Below are positions 24,235-32,788 of a stretch of 64,000 nucleotides of DNA, one piece after another. A program made the position numbers and the translations under genes. Positions within the stretch are counted from its first letter, which is position 1. Each line of letters opens with the position of its first letter. The DNA comes from Faecalibacterium sp. I3-3-89 (GTDB lineage: Bacteria > Bacillota > Clostridia > Oscillospirales > Ruminococcaceae), in the NCBI RefSeq assembly GCF_023347275.1, contig NZ_CP094468.1:2728001-2792000 (forward strand), given 5' to 3'. The notes beneath the pieces were generated by a model. That model saw nothing but the letters and a program-made list of their open reading frames with translations. It was not told the origin of the DNA and did no database searches.

Positions 24235-25485
24235 ATGTATACAGTACCCAGCTATGTGACCTATCGCACGGAAGAAGATGCTATTTATATTACATCAGAA
24301 TTGTATCGCAATACCGTCCGGCTGACCGATCATGGCCTGCAGAAGGAGTTCATCAATCTCACCCGTTGCGGCGGCTGTGCGGAACTGAATACGCCGTTGA
24401 CACGCTATCTGCATGAGCAAGAGCTTCTGGTAACCGAGGAAGAACTGGACCATGCGCTGCACCAGGTGAGATCTTTGCTGGATAATATCTTCATGGTAAC
24501 ATTGATGCCGACGGAAGGCTGCAATTTCCGCTGCCCATATTGCTATGAAGATCACCATGCGGTCAGTATGACTCGTGACACACTGGACCGAATTGAGGAG
24601 TATATAACTGCACAAGCGCCGCGCTATAAACAGGTCATACTTGCATGGTTTGGAGGTGAACCTACTCTTTGCAAAGACACTGTGCTGGAAGTGTCCAACA
24701 TTGTGCAAAATCTGCAGAAACAGTATGGCTTTCACTATGCTGCCAATATGACCACCAATGGTTATCTGCTGAATGACAAGCTATTTCGGCAGTTCTATCA
24801 GGCAGGGATCACCAGCTATCAAATTACAATTGATGGTTGGAATCACGACAAGACTCGGCCCCATGTATCCGGCAAAGGAACCCTGCAGACCATCATTAAC
24901 AATCTGGCCTCTCTTTCCAAGTTGCCGCCGGCAGAGTATTCCTTTCATATCACGCTGCGCCACAATATTCTGGCCGACGATGAGGACTACAGTTGGTATG
25001 ATTATCTGTACCGTCTGTTTGGGCATGACAAACGCTTCGCCGTACTTGTTCGTGCTGTTGGTGACTGGGGTGGTGAAGGCGTCCACAGTCTATCCATCCT
25101 TCATCAGGATACAAAAGATGTGTTGGTAGCAAAACATGTTGCATATCTGGATAAGATCGGGATGTCGTGTCATAACCACAGAAACGGAGCCCTTGCACAG
25201 GTGTGCTACGCTTCCTATCCACATAGCATGGTATTCCGGGCCAATGGAAAAATTGGCAAATGCACTGTGGCGCTTGACCACCCGCAAAACCAGTTAGGTT
25301 GGGTTGATCCCGAAAAAGGTATTGTGATCGACCCGGAGGTTAACTGCCGGTGGAGCTTTTCTGATCTGAAGCCCGAGTGTCGTAGCTGCCGGAATGTTTT
25401 GCGCTGCATGAATATGCAGTGCAAAAAGTCTGAAATTATTGATGGAAAGACAGTTTGCCTCTATAGAAAATCAGAATGTGTGTAA
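24235..25485 (+). CDS. Radical SAM/SPASM peptide maturase
   Basis: 416 aa. An N-terminal ~85-residue region resembles a PqqD-like peptide-recognition domain (AIYITSELYRNTVRL). The radical SAM core has the [4Fe-4S] motif CNFRCPYC (Cys 96, 100, 103) and the GGEPT motif. The C-terminal Cys-rich SPASM-type region (CRSCRNVLRCMNMQC) would hold auxiliary Fe-S clusters. The family installs carbon-sulfur or carbon-carbon crosslinks in small peptides. The 24-residue peptide encoded just upstream is the obvious substrate. ATG 24235 has GAGGAG 5 bases upstream. It is transcribed from P2 through an attenuator and is followed by an exporter gene with its own promoter P3. The crosslink type is inferred only from the NxxC motif of the precursor. 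Confidence 0.92.
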   Translation: MYTVPSYVTYRTEEDAIYITSELYRNTVRLTDHGLQKEFINLTRCGGCAELNTPLTRYLHEQELLVTEEELDHALHQVRSLLDNIFMVTLMPTEGCNFRCPYCYEDHHAVSMTRDTLDRIEEYITAQAPRYKQVILAWFGGEPTLCKDTVLEVSNIVQNLQKQYGFHYAANMTTNGYLLNDKLFRQFYQAGITSYQITIDGWNHDKTRPHVSGKGTLQTIINNLASLSKLPPAEYSFHITLRHNILADDEDYSWYDYLYRLFGHDKRFAVLVRAVGDWGGEGVHSLSILHQDTKDVLVAKHVAYLDKIGMSCHNHRNGALAQVCYASYPHSMVFRANGKIGKCTVALDHPQNQLGWVDPEKGIVIDPEVNCRWSFSDLKPECRSCRNVLRCMNMQCKKSEIIDGKTVCLYRKSECV

Positions 25486-25504
25486 TCAGTTAACTAACGC
25501 AAAA

Positions 25505-25538
25505 CGATATGTTTATTCCTCATCCTGTGTGCTACAAT
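25505..25538 (+). promoter_or_regulatory. Regulated promoter P3 of the RiPP exporter
   Basis: CGATATG (25505-25511), 21 bp, then TACAAT (25533-25538). This has the same spacing as P1 and P2, and GTGTGC or ATGTGC precedes the -10 in P3 and P2. The distal TCGTTTTGTG element is only weakly conserved here (around 25473-25485). Confidence 0.65.
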
Positions 25539-25614
25539 TTGAATCAGAAAGAGCAAAGCACACAATCCACTGTTCATAGAGACAGATGGAACGATCACAG
25601 AAGAGGTGGAAATC

Positions 25615-27228
25615 ATGAAGTATTATCTCAAAAAGTGCTGGCCCACTGTTACAGCGGCCTCCATCTGTATGGTTGTTGCCTATGGTTTGCAGGTCTGCAC
25701 CAGTCTGGTACAGATTCAGATCACCCAGGGACTGCTGGACGGTGATCTGCGGGCTTTCACCATTCGGATCATTCTTCTTCTGCTGACCTGGCTGGCCGTG
25801 GTCCTTTGCCTGATTGCAGAGACCTTCTTCCAGGGCCGGGCCGTGCGCCGGATGAACAACGCTCTGCGCCGGGATATGGCAGCGGGCCTGTTGCACAAGA
25901 CCCATCAGGAGTATCATAAGCAGGAGAGCGGCGAGTACCTCTCCCAGTTTACCAACGACGTGAACCAGATTGAGCAGATGGCCTGGACTCCGTTTTTCAC
26001 CATCATGGGTTCTGCGGCACAGGTGGTGTTCGGCATCGTTGCACTGGCATCCATTCATTGGCTGCTTCTGGTGATTTCTCTGGTCATCGCATTGGTTATG
26101 ATCTTCGTTCCTCGTCTGTTCAGCAAACGGTTGGGAACCGTTGGCACAGCCTGTGCCGCCAGCCAGGCTGACAGCGTCAGTAAAATCAAGGATCTGCTGG
26201 CAGGTTACGATGTGCTTCGCTTCTTTGGCAAGGATGAACGGTTTACCAGCGGAGTCGATGCAGCCAGCGACAGCATGGAGCAGGCCAAGTACAAACTGAC
26301 CATCAACAAGGACGGCATCGGCTGTGGTCTGGCCTATGTCAGCGCCGTCTGCCAAGTGGCCGTTGTCATCCTGCTGGGTGTCCTGATCCTCAATGATATG
26401 ATTCCTCTGGCCACCTTTATGGGCACCGGTACCATCTGCGCCGGCGTGTATAATGGACTGAACCAGGTGTCCAAACTTGCAGTGTCCTTCTCGGCCAGCA
26501 AGCCCTATTTCGATAAGATTACCATCCATGCCGGCGAGGCGCAGCTTCCTGATTTCGGTCTGCCTACCCTGCAGGAAGGCATTACGGTCAAGGATGTCTC
26601 TTTCGGCTACGATGAAAAGAAGCCGATCCTGGTCCACATGAACGCGGAATTCAAGAAAGGCGGCAAATACGCCCTCACCGGTCCCTCCGGCTGCGGCAAG
26701 AGCACCCTGCTGAAGATTCTTCTGGGCTGGCTGCCCGGCTACCAGGGCAAGGTCCTTTATGACGAGAGAGACGTGCGGGATTACACGCCCGAGCAGCTCC
26801 AGCAGAAAATGAGCTACATCGAACAGAATGTGTTCCTGTTCAATACCACCATCCGTGAGAACATTACCCTGGGTGAGCACTTTACCGACGAGCAGATGGA
26901 AAAGGCACTGCGTGACAGCGCCCTGGCAGGCGACCTTGCCAATATGCCCAAGGGTCTGGATACGCCGGTGGGCGAGGAAGGCAACGCCCTCTCGGGCGGC
27001 CAGAAGCAGCGCGTGGCCATCGCCCGTGCTCTGATCCATAACCGCAGCATCCTGCTGGTGGATGAGGGCACCAGCGCCCTGGACCAGAAGAACGCCGACA
27101 TCGTGGAGAAGAGCCTGCTGTCCAACCCTGACCTGACCCTGATCCTGATTAGCCATCACCTGAGCGACGAACGTAAAGCCCAGTTCGATCATGTGTACGA
27201 GTTGACGCCCGCATCTTCTATTGTCTGA
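25615..27228 (+). CDS. ABC exporter of the RiPP cassette
   Basis: 537-aa half-transporter. The membrane domain is about residues 1-310. The ATPase domain has Walker A GPSGCGKST (about residue 356), signature LSGGQKQR, Walker B ILLVDEGTSALD and a His in ISHH. There is no N-terminal peptidase domain, so leader removal, if any, needs another protease. ATG 25615 follows an AGAGG-type ribosome binding site by about 10 bases. Promoter P3 ties it to the precursor and secreted peptide genes, so its likely job is export of the modified peptide, perhaps with self-protection. Its base composition is nearer to the host than that of the radical SAM gene. Confidence 0.88.
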   Translation: MKYYLKKCWPTVTAASICMVVAYGLQVCTSLVQIQITQGLLDGDLRAFTIRIILLLLTWLAVVLCLIAETFFQGRAVRRMNNALRRDMAAGLLHKTHQEYHKQESGEYLSQFTNDVNQIEQMAWTPFFTIMGSAAQVVFGIVALASIHWLLLVISLVIALVMIFVPRLFSKRLGTVGTACAASQADSVSKIKDLLAGYDVLRFFGKDERFTSGVDAASDSMEQAKYKLTINKDGIGCGLAYVSAVCQVAVVILLGVLILNDMIPLATFMGTGTICAGVYNGLNQVSKLAVSFSASKPYFDKITIHAGEAQLPDFGLPTLQEGITVKDVSFGYDEKKPILVHMNAEFKKGGKYALTGPSGCGKSTLLKILLGWLPGYQGKVLYDERDVRDYTPEQLQQKMSYIEQNVFLFNTTIRENITLGEHFTDEQMEKALRDSALAGDLANMPKGLDTPVGEEGNALSGGQKQRVAIARALIHNRSILLVDEGTSALDQKNADIVEKSLLSNPDLTLILISHHLSDERKAQFDHVYELTPASSIV

Positions 27229-27518
27229 AACCGGGAAGCAACGCAATAGCCGGAAGAATCCAAAGAAACCGTGCCGGGGTTTCGTGACACACGACTTTGT
27301 TTGCAAAGTCTAGTGTGTTACACCTTGGTTCCGGCTGATGCGGAAAAGGGACTGCGAGCAGCTCCGGCAAGCACCTATTCTGCGGCAGAAGGATGCGCGG
27401 ATGGGGATGGCAGCTAATGGTTTCTGCCCACCCAGCGCAGGCTTGCAGAGGAACCAATGGTGTACGTTCTCCCGTCCTGCCGCAGCAGCGTTTTCCCTAT
27501 AAGGCGCAGGGCAAATGA
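27229..27518. other. Intergenic region between RiPP cassette and mobility module
   Basis: About 290 bases without a supportable gene. It holds two inverted repeats: GAAACC with GGTTTC at 27266-27284, and CACAC-ACTTTG with CAAAGT-GTGTG at 27287-27317. The second could end transcription from the exporter, although no T-tract follows. Confidence 0.5.
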
Positions 27519-28334
27519 TCAGCGTCTGTGCTTGCCCCGCATCCCTGCCTTTGTGCGGTGCTTCAGCATGGAGGATTTGTTGAACACCCGCAGCAGGGTC
27601 ATCTGTTCTTCTTTTGTCAGCTTGGAATAGTCGATGCCGATCTGTCCCATCAGGACATTCATCTTCTTTTCCAACGGAGAACCTTCAAACTTCTGTGCAT
27701 TTTCAAGCTGCTTCCTCGCTTGCTCGACCGCTGCGCCGTCCGACGTGGTCTTATCGGTCCCATGTGCCGCTTTGATCTGCTTCAGGATCGCCGCCAGCTC
27801 ATCATAGAGGATCTGCCCGAAATATTCGTCCTCGTTGATCTGCGCCGCCTTCAGCGTCCGCATGGTCAGGTCCTCTGCATCGGCATGGTATCGCTTTTCC
27901 AGTTCCTGCCGGGTGGCTTCCACCATGGCATTCATATCCCGGATGCGGTCACTGACCAGACCGTCCACACAGATCTCAAGGTCGGTCATCCACCGGGAAA
28001 AATCGGGATGTTCCAAAAGTTCACACAGCAGCCGATGATTGAAATTCCCATTCCTTAATACGTCCACTGCGCCATCGCTCAGATGCAAGTCCGAAAGGAC
28101 TGCATCTGGGCGTTTTTTGTTTTCCGTCACGCCCAACAGGTAGTCCGTGGTCACGCCATAGAACTCAGCCAGCGTTGTCACCGCATAAATGCTGAGGTCG
28201 GTCACATCGTCACTCTCGTATTTCGACAATGCCGATTTGGACAGACCCGTCTGCTCTGCCAGCGTTTCCAGCTTCAGACTCCGCTCCACACGCAGGTCTT
28301 TGAGCCGTTCTCCCAGTGTCAGCTTGATGTTCAT
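27519..28334 (-). CDS. XRE-family regulator of the mobile element
   Basis: 271 aa. Residues 1-65 are a helix-turn-helix of the XRE type (LGERLKDLRVERSLKLETLAEQTGLSKSALSKYESDD-like). The rest is helical and ends in a basic tail (KAGMRGKHRR). Proteins of this layout occur at the control end of many Clostridial integrative elements and probably repress or time replication and mobilization genes. Start ATG 28334 has GGAGG 7 bases upstream; the frame is open to 28370 without a better site. It has its own promoter (28361-28389) and is divergent from the replication genes. Confidence 0.8.
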   Translation of the reverse strand: MNIKLTLGERLKDLRVERSLKLETLAEQTGLSKSALSKYESDDVTDLSIYAVTTLAEFYGVTTDYLLGVTENKKRPDAVLSDLHLSDGAVDVLRNGNFNHRLLCELLEHPDFSRWMTDLEICVDGLVSDRIRDMNAMVEATRQELEKRYHADAEDLTMRTLKAAQINEDEYFGQILYDELAAILKQIKAAHGTDKTTSDGAAVEQARKQLENAQKFEGSPLEKKMNVLMGQIGIDYSKLTKEEQMTLLRVFNKSSMLKHRTKAGMRGKHRR

Positions 28335-28360
28335 GGTCGCACCTCCGATGTTTTTTGCAC

Positions 28361-28389
28361 AGTATACCACTTCCGGCGGTTCCTGTCCA
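28361..28389 (-). promoter_or_regulatory. Promoter of the element's XRE regulator
   Basis: On the minus strand: TGGACA (28384-28389), 17 bp, then TATACT (28361-28366). Confidence 0.65.
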
Positions 28390-28780
28390 TAAGCGTGGAA
28401 TTTTGCAGTTTCTGCACCTGTTTTCCGACATTATGGATATACGGCACAGCAGCCATGGAGGTGCTATCCTATAGACAGAAGGAAAACATATCACTCCCCA
28501 GCAGCGAACATATTAAGGGCTTCCCGTAAAAGCCCTCCCGAATCATATAACCGAACCTTGACAACAGAATGACCGTCCGAACTGCCCAGACCGCCAAGAC
28601 CTCCCATCGGGGGAGCGAGCGCCCTGCATAGGGCCGACACAGAGTCCAAAAAGATTTCCTGTCGGGAGGCAGCAAGGGAGACCGGCTTCACCGAAGTTCC
28701 CATTTGGGGGACCCCGGTGACTTTGAACGTGGCAGGGATCAAAACGATCCGTGCCAAAACCTTTGACCAAAGGAGAAATT
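28390..28780. other. Long non-coding region upstream of the replication genes
   Basis: About 390 bases. Short open frames here have no ribosome binding sites or coding character. It is rich in short GC palindromes (CCCATCGGGGG, GGGACCCC, GATCAAAACGATC) around 28605-28755. A TTGACA at 28558 has no matching -10. It may be the leader or control region of the replication operon; I see nothing more specific. Confidence 0.4.
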
Positions 28781-29383
28781 TTGAGTTTATATCAAAAGAT
28801 CAAGTCCGCCATCACCGTTCGGCAGGTGGGAGAGATGTACGGCATGAAGCCCGACCGCCATGGCATGGTGTGCTGTCCGTTCCATTCTGACAGCGACCCC
28901 AGCATGAAGCTGAACGACACCTATTATTACTGTTTTGGCTGTGGGGCCAACGGAGATGCCATCGACCTCACCGCCAAACTGTTCGACCTGAACCCCCGGC
29001 AAGCCGCCGAGAAGCTCGCAAGTGACTTCGGGCTTGACCCGGACAAGCCGCCCGCCAATGCCATCGCTCTGCCGCCGCCCAAGCGTGGCCTGACAGACGA
29101 GCAGTGGGCAGACATCGCCTACTGCCTGCGGGTGCTGACCGATTATCTCGACCTGCTGCACGACTGGCGAGAGCGCTACAAGCCCACCACCCCGGAGGAG
29201 CCGCTGGACGAGCGGTTCGTGGAAGCTCTCCACATGACCGAGACCGTCGAGCACCTGACGGACTGCGTTGCATTTGGGACACCCCAGCAGAAAGCCGCTG
29301 CCGCCGCACAGCTGCTGTCCGGGTCGTACCTGCTGATGCTGGAGGAGCGCACCGACCGCCTTGCTCTGGCAAAGTGCGCCTGA
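28781..29383 (+). CDS. CHC2 zinc-finger protein, DnaG-type primase fragment
   Basis: 200 aa. Residues 25-65 carry a DnaG-like zinc ribbon (CCPFHSDSDPSMKL, then CFGCGANGDAID), which binds DNA in primases. The catalytic TOPRIM part is absent; the rest is a helical tail. Start TTG 28781 is chosen because AAAGGAG lies 5 bases upstream; the frame is open further to 28751 without a ribosome binding site. Together with the P4-type protein at 29457 it forms the replication module of the element: the zinc ribbon and the helicase/primase are split over two genes. Confidence 0.83.
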   Translation: MSLYQKIKSAITVRQVGEMYGMKPDRHGMVCCPFHSDSDPSMKLNDTYYYCFGCGANGDAIDLTAKLFDLNPRQAAEKLASDFGLDPDKPPANAIALPPPKRGLTDEQWADIAYCLRVLTDYLDLLHDWRERYKPTTPEEPLDERFVEALHMTETVEHLTDCVAFGTPQQKAAAAAQLLSGSYLLMLEERTDRLALAKCA

Positions 29384-29456
29384 CGATTGATTCACCTGAA
29401 GTGGTGGGTCTCACGGTGAGACCTACCACTTCACTTTCCTAAAGGAGAACCACCAC

Positions 29457-30773
29457 ATGAAGAAAAACATTTCCCGCAACCCTTTATGGCCGGACTGGTA
29501 CAACGGTAAGAAGATCGATGAAGTCCAGTTTGGCCGTGCCTTTCTGGAACAATGGCCGCTGAAATGCGTCAACGGTACGCTGTACACGCTGGACGGCCCG
29601 GTAGAGGACGAAAGCGAGATCAAGCAGCGCATCTTGGAGAACATCGAGGAATATGTCACCTCCAGCTTGTCCAAAAAAGTCACCAACATTCTGGAGACCA
29701 TCAAGCTGCTGGCTTTTTCCGACCCGTTCCCCATCGAGCAGGACTGCATCCACCTCCAGAACGGCGTGTACCATCTGCCGGACGGCTCTTTTCAGGAGAG
29801 CCGCCTGTTCTGCCAGAACCGCCTGCCTGTGAGGTATGACCCCAAAGCCGCCACCCCTGACCGCTGGCTGACCTTTCTGCACGAGCTGCTGGACGATGCC
29901 GACATCCCCACCTTGCAGGAATATCTGGGCTACTGCCTGATCCCCAGCACCAAGGGGCAGAAGATGATGCTCATTGTCGGCAAGGGAGGCGAAGGCAAGT
30001 CCCGCATCGGGCTGGTGCTGAAACGGCTCATGGGGGATGCCGCCAGCAACGGCAGCGTCCAGAAAGTGGAGAACAACCGCTTTGCCCGTGCCGATCTGGA
30101 ACGCCGCCTGCTGATGATCGACGATGATATGGACATGAACGCCCTGCCCAAGACGAATTATATTAAGACCATCGTGACCGCCGAAGCCAAGCTGGACTTG
30201 GAGCGCAAAGGTGTCCAGAGCTACCAGCGGGACATTTATGCCCGGTTCCTCTGCTTCGGCAACGGTGCGCTGACCTCACTGTACGACCATTCGGACGGTT
30301 TCTTTCGCCGCCAGCTCATCCTGACCACCAAGAACAAGCCTGCTGACCGCACAGATGACCCCTTCCTTGTGGAGAAGATGTGCGCCGAGTTGGAAGGCAT
30401 CCTGCTCTGGTGTCTGGAAGGGCTGCACCGGCTGGTGCAGAACGATTTCCGCTTCACGGTCAGCAAACGAGCCGCGGCCAACGTGGACACCATCAAGCGC
30501 AGCAGCAACAATGTCATCGACTTCATGGAGTCCGAGGGCTATTTCCGCTTCAAGGCGGACTACTCCATCAGCTCCAAGGAGTTCTACGACATTTATAAGC
30601 AGTGGTGCGAGGACAACGCCTACCACAGCGTATCTGCCATCCGTTTCAGCGCGGAACTGCGACAGAACGACCGCCGCTATAACCTTGAAGCCACCAACAA
30701 CATCTACCTGCCCGGTGGCCGCAGGGTGCGGGGTTTTGTAGGCATCGAGCCGCTTGTCCACCCCTGCCCGTAA
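29457..30773 (+). CDS. P4-type primase/helicase (superfamily 3)
   Basis: 438 aa. The C-terminal two-thirds is a superfamily 3 helicase of the phage/plasmid primase P4 family: Walker A GKGGEGKSRIG (about residue 180) and Walker B LLMIDDDMD (about 220), followed by the usual C-terminal domain. The N-terminal ~120 residues are poorly conserved and I see no full primase site. Such proteins bind iterons, open the origin and drive replication of excised elements. Immediately downstream is a GTAC-repeat region (30802-30950), a good candidate for its binding site. It lies 73 bases after the CHC2 gene in the same direction. Confidence 0.88.
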   Translation: MKKNISRNPLWPDWYNGKKIDEVQFGRAFLEQWPLKCVNGTLYTLDGPVEDESEIKQRILENIEEYVTSSLSKKVTNILETIKLLAFSDPFPIEQDCIHLQNGVYHLPDGSFQESRLFCQNRLPVRYDPKAATPDRWLTFLHELLDDADIPTLQEYLGYCLIPSTKGQKMMLIVGKGGEGKSRIGLVLKRLMGDAASNGSVQKVENNRFARADLERRLLMIDDDMDMNALPKTNYIKTIVTAEAKLDLERKGVQSYQRDIYARFLCFGNGALTSLYDHSDGFFRRQLILTTKNKPADRTDDPFLVEKMCAELEGILLWCLEGLHRLVQNDFRFTVSKRAAANVDTIKRSSNNVIDFMESEGYFRFKADYSISSKEFYDIYKQWCEDNAYHSVSAIRFSAELRQNDRRYNLEATNNIYLPGGRRVRGFVGIEPLVHPCP

Positions 30774-30801
30774 AAAGTGTATTTTTTCACGGAAGAAGTT
30801 C

Positions 30802-30950
30802 GTACAACCTGTACGGTCTGTACTTGTACGCATCTGTACGGCGAGTTGAAGCGTTTTAAAACGTGTTATCGTTTATATTTCGCATTTCCGTACGTCGTAC
30901 GAACCGTACAGGTTATTTGAAGTCCGTACGCAATTTTTTCAGATGCGTAC
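30802..30950. repeat. GTAC iterons, putative replication origin of the element
   Basis: Ten GTAC tetramers, most as GTACGG, CGTAC or GTACAGG, lie in two groups of five (30802-30839 and 30890-30950). They flank an AT-rich core that holds the perfect palindrome CGTTTTAAAACG (30852-30863). AACCTGTACGGT on the left is the inverse of ACCGTACAGGTT on the right. Position directly after the primase/helicase gene suggests an origin. Confidence 0.62.
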
Positions 30951-30954
30951 GGAG

Positions 30955-30985
30955 CAATCAAGTTCGCATTGTGCGAACTTGATTG
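30955..30985. repeat. Perfect 14-bp hairpin beside the putative origin
   Basis: CAATCAAGTTCGCA (30955-30968) pairs with its exact complement (30972-30985) over a 3-base loop. There is no T-tract, so it may be part of the origin or oriT rather than a terminator. Confidence 0.6.
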
Positions 30986-31031
30986 TAGCTCTCCCGCAGG
31001 AGGCGTTCCCCCTCGGAGAGTCCTCGAAGAG

Positions 31032-31089
31032 CCCACTACACTTTGCAGCCCATAGGGATGAAAGTGTTATAGTGGGTTATTACACTTCC
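31032..31089 (+). other. Putative MobV-type origin of transfer (oriT)
   Basis: CCCACTACACTTT (31032-31044) and AAAGTGTTATAGTGGG (31061-31076) form an imperfect inverted repeat, followed by TTATTACACTT. The arrangement matches the pMV158 oriT that MobV relaxases cut, in which TAGTGTG is followed by TTA. By that analogy the nick would fall between 31076 and 31077. It lies about 60 bases before the mobV gene, as expected. Confidence 0.7.
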
Positions 31090-31149
31090 GAAGAAGTGCA
31101 TCTTCGTTCCCCGTCACCTTTCGATGAACCTTGAAAGGAGGGATGCCCT

Positions 31150-32415
31150 TTGGCAAGAAACGATGGCGTTGACCGCACCAGTGTCCGGAATCTCGCCGTT
31201 TCGGACAAGGCCGTTGGCAACACCCAGCAGCACAATGAGCGTGAAAAGGACAGCTATCGGAACCCCGACATTATCCCCCAGCGCACTGCATGGAACGTCC
31301 ACTTCAAAAAGCCAACTGCCAGCTACACCGACCTATTCGCCCAACTGGAAGCCGCCGGAACCATCTCCACGCGCGGCTTGAAGCCGGATGCTATCCACTA
31401 CTGTGAACTTGTCTTTGATGTCAACTCTGCCTACTTTGACAATCACGGCGGCTATGAGTTCGCCAAGCAGTTCTATGAGGATGCCTACAAAGCAGCCGTT
31501 CAAATCGTGGGCGGTGAGCAGTATATTCTCTCGGCTGTCATGCACGCCGATGAAATCAACCGCGCCATGACCGAAGCACTAGGCCGCGAAGTTTACCACT
31601 ACCACCTCCATGTGGTCTATGTACCTGTGGTGGAAAAGCAGATCCTGTGGTCGAAACGCTGCAAGGACAAGGCACTGGTCGGCACCGTCAAGGAGACCGT
31701 CATGCAGGTCAGCCGGAGCAAGAAGTGGGCATCCAAGCCCCTGCTGGACGATGCTGGAGAGCCCGTCCTGCAAAAGAACGGCAAACCAGTCCTGAAGAAG
31801 TCGTACAGCATCCTGCAAGACGATTTCTTCAACTATATGCACAATGCCGGGTACACCGATGTAGAGCGCGGCGAGCGCGGCAGCACCGAAGAACACCTGA
31901 CCGTCACCCAGTTCAAAGTCCAGCGGGAGCAGGAGCGTCTGGACAGCCTGACTGCACAAGCCGACGAACAAGCACAGTCGCTTGCTAAAACCAGTCAGAC
32001 CCTCTCCAAAAAGGAGAAGGAACTTGCCGCTGTGCAGAAAAAGGCCACACTCACGAAAGAAGCCCTCATTCATGCGCGTGATCTGGATTATATCGGCAAG
32101 CGCACCTTCCTCGGCAACTACTCGCTGACCGAAGAAGAATTTTCCAAACTGAAAAAACAGGCTGACCACGGCTATATGATGGACGTAGAGAACCGCCGCC
32201 TGAAAGAAGAACTTTCCACCGCCAAGAAGGAAGCCATTCATTGGAGCAACAAGTACCACGACCTGTGGTACGATGTAAAGCCCTATCTGGATGCGCTCCA
32301 CCGTGCTCCTGAACTGGTGCGCGGTTTTCTGGAAAAGATTCTTGCTCCCAAGCAGGAGCGCACCATGAATGTGCCACAGCGAAACCGCAAGCGTGGGCAG
32401 GATGTAGAACTTTAA
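31150..32415 (+). CDS. MobV-family relaxase (plasmid recombination protein)
   Basis: 421 aa. The N-terminal ~210 residues form the MobV/Pre catalytic domain, with the acidic/His motif MHADEINR (about residues 130-137) and the metal-binding HYHLHVVYV (about 150-158). A long coiled coil (about 250-330) and a C-terminal helical part follow. It would nick oriT (31032-31089) and carry one strand into a recipient using another element's mating apparatus. Start TTG 31150 has AGGAGG 8 bases upstream; an ATG at 31143 is out of frame. No coupling protein or mating-pore genes are present, so the element is mobilizable rather than self-transmissible. Confidence 0.9.
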   Translation: MARNDGVDRTSVRNLAVSDKAVGNTQQHNEREKDSYRNPDIIPQRTAWNVHFKKPTASYTDLFAQLEAAGTISTRGLKPDAIHYCELVFDVNSAYFDNHGGYEFAKQFYEDAYKAAVQIVGGEQYILSAVMHADEINRAMTEALGREVYHYHLHVVYVPVVEKQILWSKRCKDKALVGTVKETVMQVSRSKKWASKPLLDDAGEPVLQKNGKPVLKKSYSILQDDFFNYMHNAGYTDVERGERGSTEEHLTVTQFKVQREQERLDSLTAQADEQAQSLAKTSQTLSKKEKELAAVQKKATLTKEALIHARDLDYIGKRTFLGNYSLTEEEFSKLKKQADHGYMMDVENRRLKEELSTAKKEAIHWSNKYHDLWYDVKPYLDALHRAPELVRGFLEKILAPKQERTMNVPQRNRKRGQDVEL

Positions 32416-32457
32416 GCTGAATTTTTAGATGATATGACAATATAAGGAGCAATGCTT

Positions 32458-32772
32458 ATGGATTTTGACCGTAATTCTATGACCGTCCCTGTGCAATCTT
32501 CCGATTATACGAATAAGTTCTTGCAAAAGGACTCGAATCTCACTACAATGGAGGTGGTCACTCAAACCAATGCCGTCAAGTCTCCGACTGACAGCCCAGC
32601 AACCACGAAGCTGGTGTACACGGTGGAAGAGATCGCACGAATGCTGGCCATCAGCCTGCGCTCTGCTTACAACCTGTGCAACAGCACCACCGAATTCCGT
32701 GTCCTGCGGGTAGGCGGAAGCATCCGTGTACCGAAAGACAGTTTCGATGCGTGGCTCTACCGGGCAGCTTGA
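32458..32772 (+). CDS. Excisionase-like helix-turn-helix protein
   Basis: 104 aa. About 50 poorly structured N-terminal residues are followed by an excisionase-type winged helix (VYTVEEIARMLAISLRSAYN, RVGGSIRVPKDSFDAWL). It lies 16 bases before the integrase gene. ATG 32458 is preferred over ATG 32452 because AAGGAG is 8 rather than 2 bases away. It probably binds an attachment-site arm and steers the integrase toward excision. Its N-terminal extension is longer than in typical Xis proteins. Confidence 0.82.
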   Translation: MDFDRNSMTVPVQSSDYTNKFLQKDSNLTTMEVVTQTNAVKSPTDSPATTKLVYTVEEIARMLAISLRSAYNLCNSTTEFRVLRVGGSIRVPKDSFDAWLYRAA

Positions 32773-32788
32773 TAAGGAGGCAAACAGT

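Noticed and set aside
28390..28780. Origin of transfer upstream of the CHC2 gene
   Set aside because: GC palindromes are present but none matches a known nick-site pattern, whereas 31032-31089 matches the MobV consensus next to the relaxase.
30802..30950. CRISPR array
   Set aside because: The repeated unit is only 4-7 bases with irregular spacing in both orientations and no cas genes; it fits iterons better.
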